In this document: positions 61,580-64,000 of the stretch, piece after piece
Position numbering within the stretch: the stretch's first letter is position 1
How the letters are laid out: every line of letters begins with the position of its first letter
From: JAEWSN01 sp942493335
GTDB lineage: Bacteria > Bacillota > Clostridia > DSM-8532
Assembly (NCBI GenBank): GCA_942493335.1
Contig: OW818693.1
Location: forward strand, 3,038,001-3,102,000
DNA: 64,000 nucleotides
Direction of reading: 5' to 3'
Made by a program: the position numbers and the translations under genes
The notes under the pieces: generated by a model
Told to the model about the DNA's origin: nothing
What the model saw: the letters and a program-made list of their open reading frames with translations, nothing else
Databases searched by the model: none

Positions 61580-61775
61580 CAGGGAAGAGGGTTGATATTC
61601 TTTCCTGTTTGTCGCAATAGACAAAGACTTCTGCGAAAGCAATCCATTCTTCTTTTGGGGTCCGAATGAAAATCAAGAGGACAAACGCATGAAGATGTAT
61701 GTTTGTAACTTTACAAAGATAAGTGGAGGAGTTGTGTCCGCATGTGATGCGGATGATCGAACGGATCGCACAACG

Positions 61776-61808
61776 AAAAGGCCCGATCCCAGCGGATCGA
61801 GCCTTTTG
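61776..61808 (-). terminator. Terminator of the tandem esterase genes
   Basis: AAAAGGC and GCCTTTT close an inner CGATCC/GGATCG stem. On the minus strand it is followed by CGTTGT. It is 37 bp after the stop at 61845. Confidence 0.78.
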
Positions 61809-61844
61809 GCGCGGAGAAATACAAAGAGGACATGCAGAATCAGC

Positions 61845-62642
61845 TCAGCGGTTGATGAACTTCAGGAAGTCCTGGATGTGCGCATCCCAGTATTCCCAGG
61901 TGTGCGCGCCTTCATCCTGCACATAGGTGTAGTCAAAGGGATTGCCGGGTACCGCCTGGAAGAAGTCGCGGGTCTGATGGGCGGGCTCCAGCAGGAAATC
62001 GTCCTTGCCGATGGCATGATAGATGCGGGGGAAGGGGCCTTTGGCCGCGATGATTTTCCGGGCGCTGCCGAACACGTCCTCTTCGGTACCGTCGATTTCG
62101 CGCGTTCCATACATCCGCTCGTACATCGGCCGCCACTGGGATGAAATTTCACGCGTTCCGTCCGGGCCCTTGGGCGGGTGGTTGTCCGCTCCGGCGGAGA
62201 GGCATCCGATGGCCGCATAGTTGGCCGGGCGGGCCAGTCCGATCTTCATGCAGCCCGCGCCCCCCATGGAAAGACCGGAAATGAAGTTGTCCTCGCGTTT
62301 ATCGGAAAACGGGAAGAAGGAACGCATGATCTTCGGGAGCTCATCCGCCACATACGTGAAGTATTTGCCGCCATGGGCCATGTCCGTATAGCCGGAGAGA
62401 TGCACGTTCGGCATGACGACGGCCAGACCGAGCGGCGCCACATACCGTTCGATGGAAGTACGGCGCTGCCAGATGGTGTGGTTGTCGCTGGCGCCGTGGA
62501 GCAGCCAGAGCACGGGATGCTTTTCGGCGTCCGAGGCCGTATCCATGCCGATGAGACGGTTGGATGCCTGTGGAAGGATGACGTCGGCGGCCACGCACAT
62601 GCCGAGCGACTCGGAGAAGAAATTCACATGAATCAGTGCCAT
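61845..62642 (-). CDS. Esterase-D/tributyrin esterase-like hydrolase, copy 2
   Basis: 265 aa alpha/beta hydrolase. The nucleophile elbow is ISGLSMGGAG (Ser126); VLWLLHGASDNHTIW holds the oxyanion His-Gly pair, and the acid and His are probably in the last third (IGKDDFLLEP, GAHTWEYWD). It shares about half of its residues with the upstream copy by eye. GGAAGGAGGA lies in front. Its start overlaps the stop of the upstream copy by 10 bp, so the two are coupled. Cytoplasmic; likely removes acetyl or feruloyl groups from sugars. Confidence 0.9.
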   Translation of the reverse strand: MALIHVNFFSESLGMCVAADVILPQASNRLIGMDTASDAEKHPVLWLLHGASDNHTIWQRRTSIERYVAPLGLAVVMPNVHLSGYTDMAHGGKYFTYVADELPKIMRSFFPFSDKREDNFISGLSMGGAGCMKIGLARPANYAAIGCLSAGADNHPPKGPDGTREISSQWRPMYERMYGTREIDGTEEDVFGSARKIIAAKGPFPRIYHAIGKDDFLLEPAHQTRDFFQAVPGNPFDYTYVQDEGAHTWEYWDAHIQDFLKFINR

Positions 62643-63448
62643 CCTGCCTGTCCTCCTTCCGGCTGCGCGACCGGCAGCCATTTCAGAACGGTCTGGATTT
62701 TGTCGTCCCAGTATTTCCACTGGTGATCCCCGGGGGATTCCTCATAGGTGAAGGGAAGTCCGAGCTTCGTCAGATGATCCCGCATGTCGCGGTTCTGCTG
62801 AATGAGGAAGTCTTCGGATCCGCACCAGATGAAAATCTCCGGCTTCGGTCCGTCGCTTTTCACCAATTTTTCGGCAACAGCGAACAAGTCGTTGTCGCTT
62901 CCGCGCACCTTGTCCGCCGGCCCGAAAATGTCGCTCCAGAGGGAGGGCTGGGGGCTTTTGTCATTTTCGCAGATGGTGGCCGCATCCAACCCGCCGGAAA
63001 GCGCGCCGATGGCGCCGAAGGTTTCCGGGGCGCACAAGCCGCATTTCAACGCACCGTACCCACCCATCGAAAGGCCTGCGGCGAAAGTCTTTTCGCGGTT
63101 TTTCGTGATGTTGGGGAAGAAGGAGCGGACAACGGCGGGCAGTTCCTGCGAAATGTAGGTCCACCATTTCTGTCCGACGGCCATGTCCGTATACCAGGCA
63201 AGCTGGGTGCTGGGCATCACGACGGCCATGCCGTATTCGCTGACGTACCGCTCGATGGAGGTGCGGCGCTGCCAGATGGTGTGGTCGTCGCTCATGCCGT
63301 GGAGCAGGAACAGGACGGGCCAGTCTCCCTCGTCGGCGGACTTGCCCTCCATTCCAATCTGGCCCCGGGTCGCCTGGGGAAGGATCACATCCATCTCCAC
63401 GCACATGCCGAGGACATCGGAAAAGAAATCGACGTGCAACAAAGCCAT
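62633..63448 (-). CDS. Esterase-D/tributyrin esterase-like hydrolase, copy 1
   Basis: 271 aa paralogue of the downstream gene. The first 20 residues (MALLHVDFFSDVLGMCVEMD) and the block HTIWQRRTSIERYVSEYGMA are nearly identical in both. Nucleophile elbow AAGLSMGGYG (Ser127); likely catalytic Asp and His in IWCGSEDFLIQQ and SPGDHQWKYWD. AAGGAGG precedes the start at 63448. A repeated CAATTGCCGGGTCT element lies upstream. The pair may act on different acylated oligosaccharides. Confidence 0.9.
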   Translation of the reverse strand: MALLHVDFFSDVLGMCVEMDVILPQATRGQIGMEGKSADEGDWPVLFLLHGMSDDHTIWQRRTSIERYVSEYGMAVVMPSTQLAWYTDMAVGQKWWTYISQELPAVVRSFFPNITKNREKTFAAGLSMGGYGALKCGLCAPETFGAIGALSGGLDAATICENDKSPQPSLWSDIFGPADKVRGSDNDLFAVAEKLVKSDGPKPEIFIWCGSEDFLIQQNRDMRDHLTKLGLPFTYEESPGDHQWKYWDDKIQTVLKWLPVAQPEGGQAGWH

Positions 63449-63514
63449 GCAAGAAACCTCCTTTGTTTGATGGGTTATGGAATCGGCAACAAACTTGTAG
63501 CAATGGGTAGGACT

Positions 63515-63606
63515 CCGGCAATTGATACAATCGTCATTTGGCATTCGAATACGATACCATTCAATTGCCGGGTCTATAAAAACGACAGCAATCAATTGCC
63601 GGGTCT
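63515..63606. promoter_or_regulatory. Three copies of a CAATTGCCGG element upstream of the esterase pair
   Basis: TCAATTGCCGGGTCT occurs at 63561-63575 and 63592-63606, 31 bp apart; CCGGCAATTGAT, the same core inverted, is at 63515-63526. Three copies in about 90 bp suggest an operator cluster for an unseen regulator. Confidence 0.6.
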
Positions 63607-63621
63607 GAATGTCTGCCGGCT

Positions 63622-64000
63622 TCAGGCCGGGCAAAGCCAGAGTGCGCTGTTAAGAATGAGCCGCCGGAAGCCGGGCACTACAAACGAACGGGCGTCGTGC
63701 CCAGGAGCCAGATAAACGATGCGGCCGAGTCCGTAGGTCAGGACCCAGGCGGCCGGATACGTTTTTCCATTGAGCTCGAACTCGAACACGACTTCCTTCT
63801 TTGCGATGGGATCCAGCAGGAATTCGTAAGGTTCCTCGCCCATGGAGAAGGGGTCGATCCCTTCCGTGACGGGGTGGTTGATTTCCGTTCTGTGATAGTT
63901 CAGGGTGGTGTATTCGGCATGTCCAGTAAAGGAAGCGCCCTGCATCTGTTCCAGAAAAAAGGGATCCCGCTGGATGATGCCGCTGTGCAGGGAAAGGAGC
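63622..64000 (-). CDS. ThuA-like domain protein, 5' end off window
   Basis: The C-terminal ~125 residues are visible; the frame is open to the window edge, so the true start is beyond 64000. The segment beginning FFLEQMQGASFTGHAEYTTL, then INHPVTEGIDPF and YGLGRIVYLAPGHDARSFVV, fits the ThuA fold, a glutamine-amidotransferase-like barrel seen in sugar-catabolic clusters. It lies 173 bp before the esterase pair in the same direction. Function unknown; a sugar-related role is inferred from its neighbours. Confidence 0.75.
   Translation of the reverse strand, partial: LLSLHSGIIQRDPFFLEQMQGASFTGHAEYTTLNYHRTEINHPVTEGIDPFSMGEEPYEFLLDPIAKKEVVFEFELNGKTYPAAWVLTYGLGRIVYLAPGHDARSFVVPGFRRLILNSALWLCPA

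Overview
The window looks like chromosome of a Bacillota (Firmicutes) species, most likely a Clostridia-type or Paenibacillus-like saccharolytic bacterium. The reasons are strong AGGAGG ribosome binding sites in front of almost every gene, sigma-A promoters of the TTGACA-N17-TATAAT type, LplA/LplB/YtcP-style sugar ABC importers, lipoproteins with Ala/Ser linkers, a PadR and permease-prefix cassette, and an encoded-CCA tRNA. By eye the GC content is in the mid-to-high fifties, with lower-GC patches near 20.7-22.1, 33-34.6, 43.1-43.5 and 51-53.4 kb. I see no phage, insertion sequence or CRISPR array.

Layout. 0-4.7 kb: the 3' part of a sugar ABC importer operon (binding protein, two permeases) ending in a CBM9-like protein. 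4.8-17.4 kb: three AraC-type regulators, each divergent from a metabolic gene (two UroD-like proteins and a GH4 glucosidase plus BadF-type kinase operon), with a sugar isomerase-like protein, a MATE exporter and a chemoreceptor. 17.5-23.3 kb: a GH4 alpha-galactosidase, an FMN-binding membrane protein, a frameshifted small membrane gene, a GNAT/membrane protein pair and an aldo/keto reductase behind a MerR-type promoter. 23.6-30.6 kb: HflX, a secreted GH76 enzyme divergent from a LacI regulator, and two more UroD-like proteins. 30.7-34.6 kb: a PadR cassette, tRNA-Leu(UAA), and a self-regulated MarR/hydrolase pair. 34.6-43.1 kb: a LacI regulator divergent from a seven-gene operon (small Cys4 protein, DUF4832-type TIM barrel, GNAT_C acyltransferase-like protein, a truncated DUF4832 paralogue, two permeases and a binding protein). 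43.1-50.8 kb: an ASCH protein, threonine aldolase, and a GH172 enzyme followed by a two-subunit ABC exporter. 51-53.1 kb: an Rrf2 regulator with a His-rich methyltransferase, and a coiled-coil protein. 53.4-57.5 kb: class I ribonucleotide reductase nrdA-nrdB and a small zinc ribbon. 57.6-64 kb: a third sugar importer operon, two tandem esterases and a ThuA-like protein cut by the window edge.

How it fits together. Most of the window serves uptake and breakdown of plant or microbial oligosaccharides. Three importers, none with its own ATPase (a shared MsmX-type ATPase elsewhere is likely), deliver sugars; GH4, GH172, GH76, DUF4832-type and esterase proteins process them; local AraC and LacI proteins give substrate-specific control. 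The least explained parts are the LacI/DUF4832/GNAT_C operon, the four UroD-like proteins with different metal-site motifs, and the repeated presence of short in-frame tandem repeats in linkers of otherwise conserved proteins, including ribonucleotide reductase.
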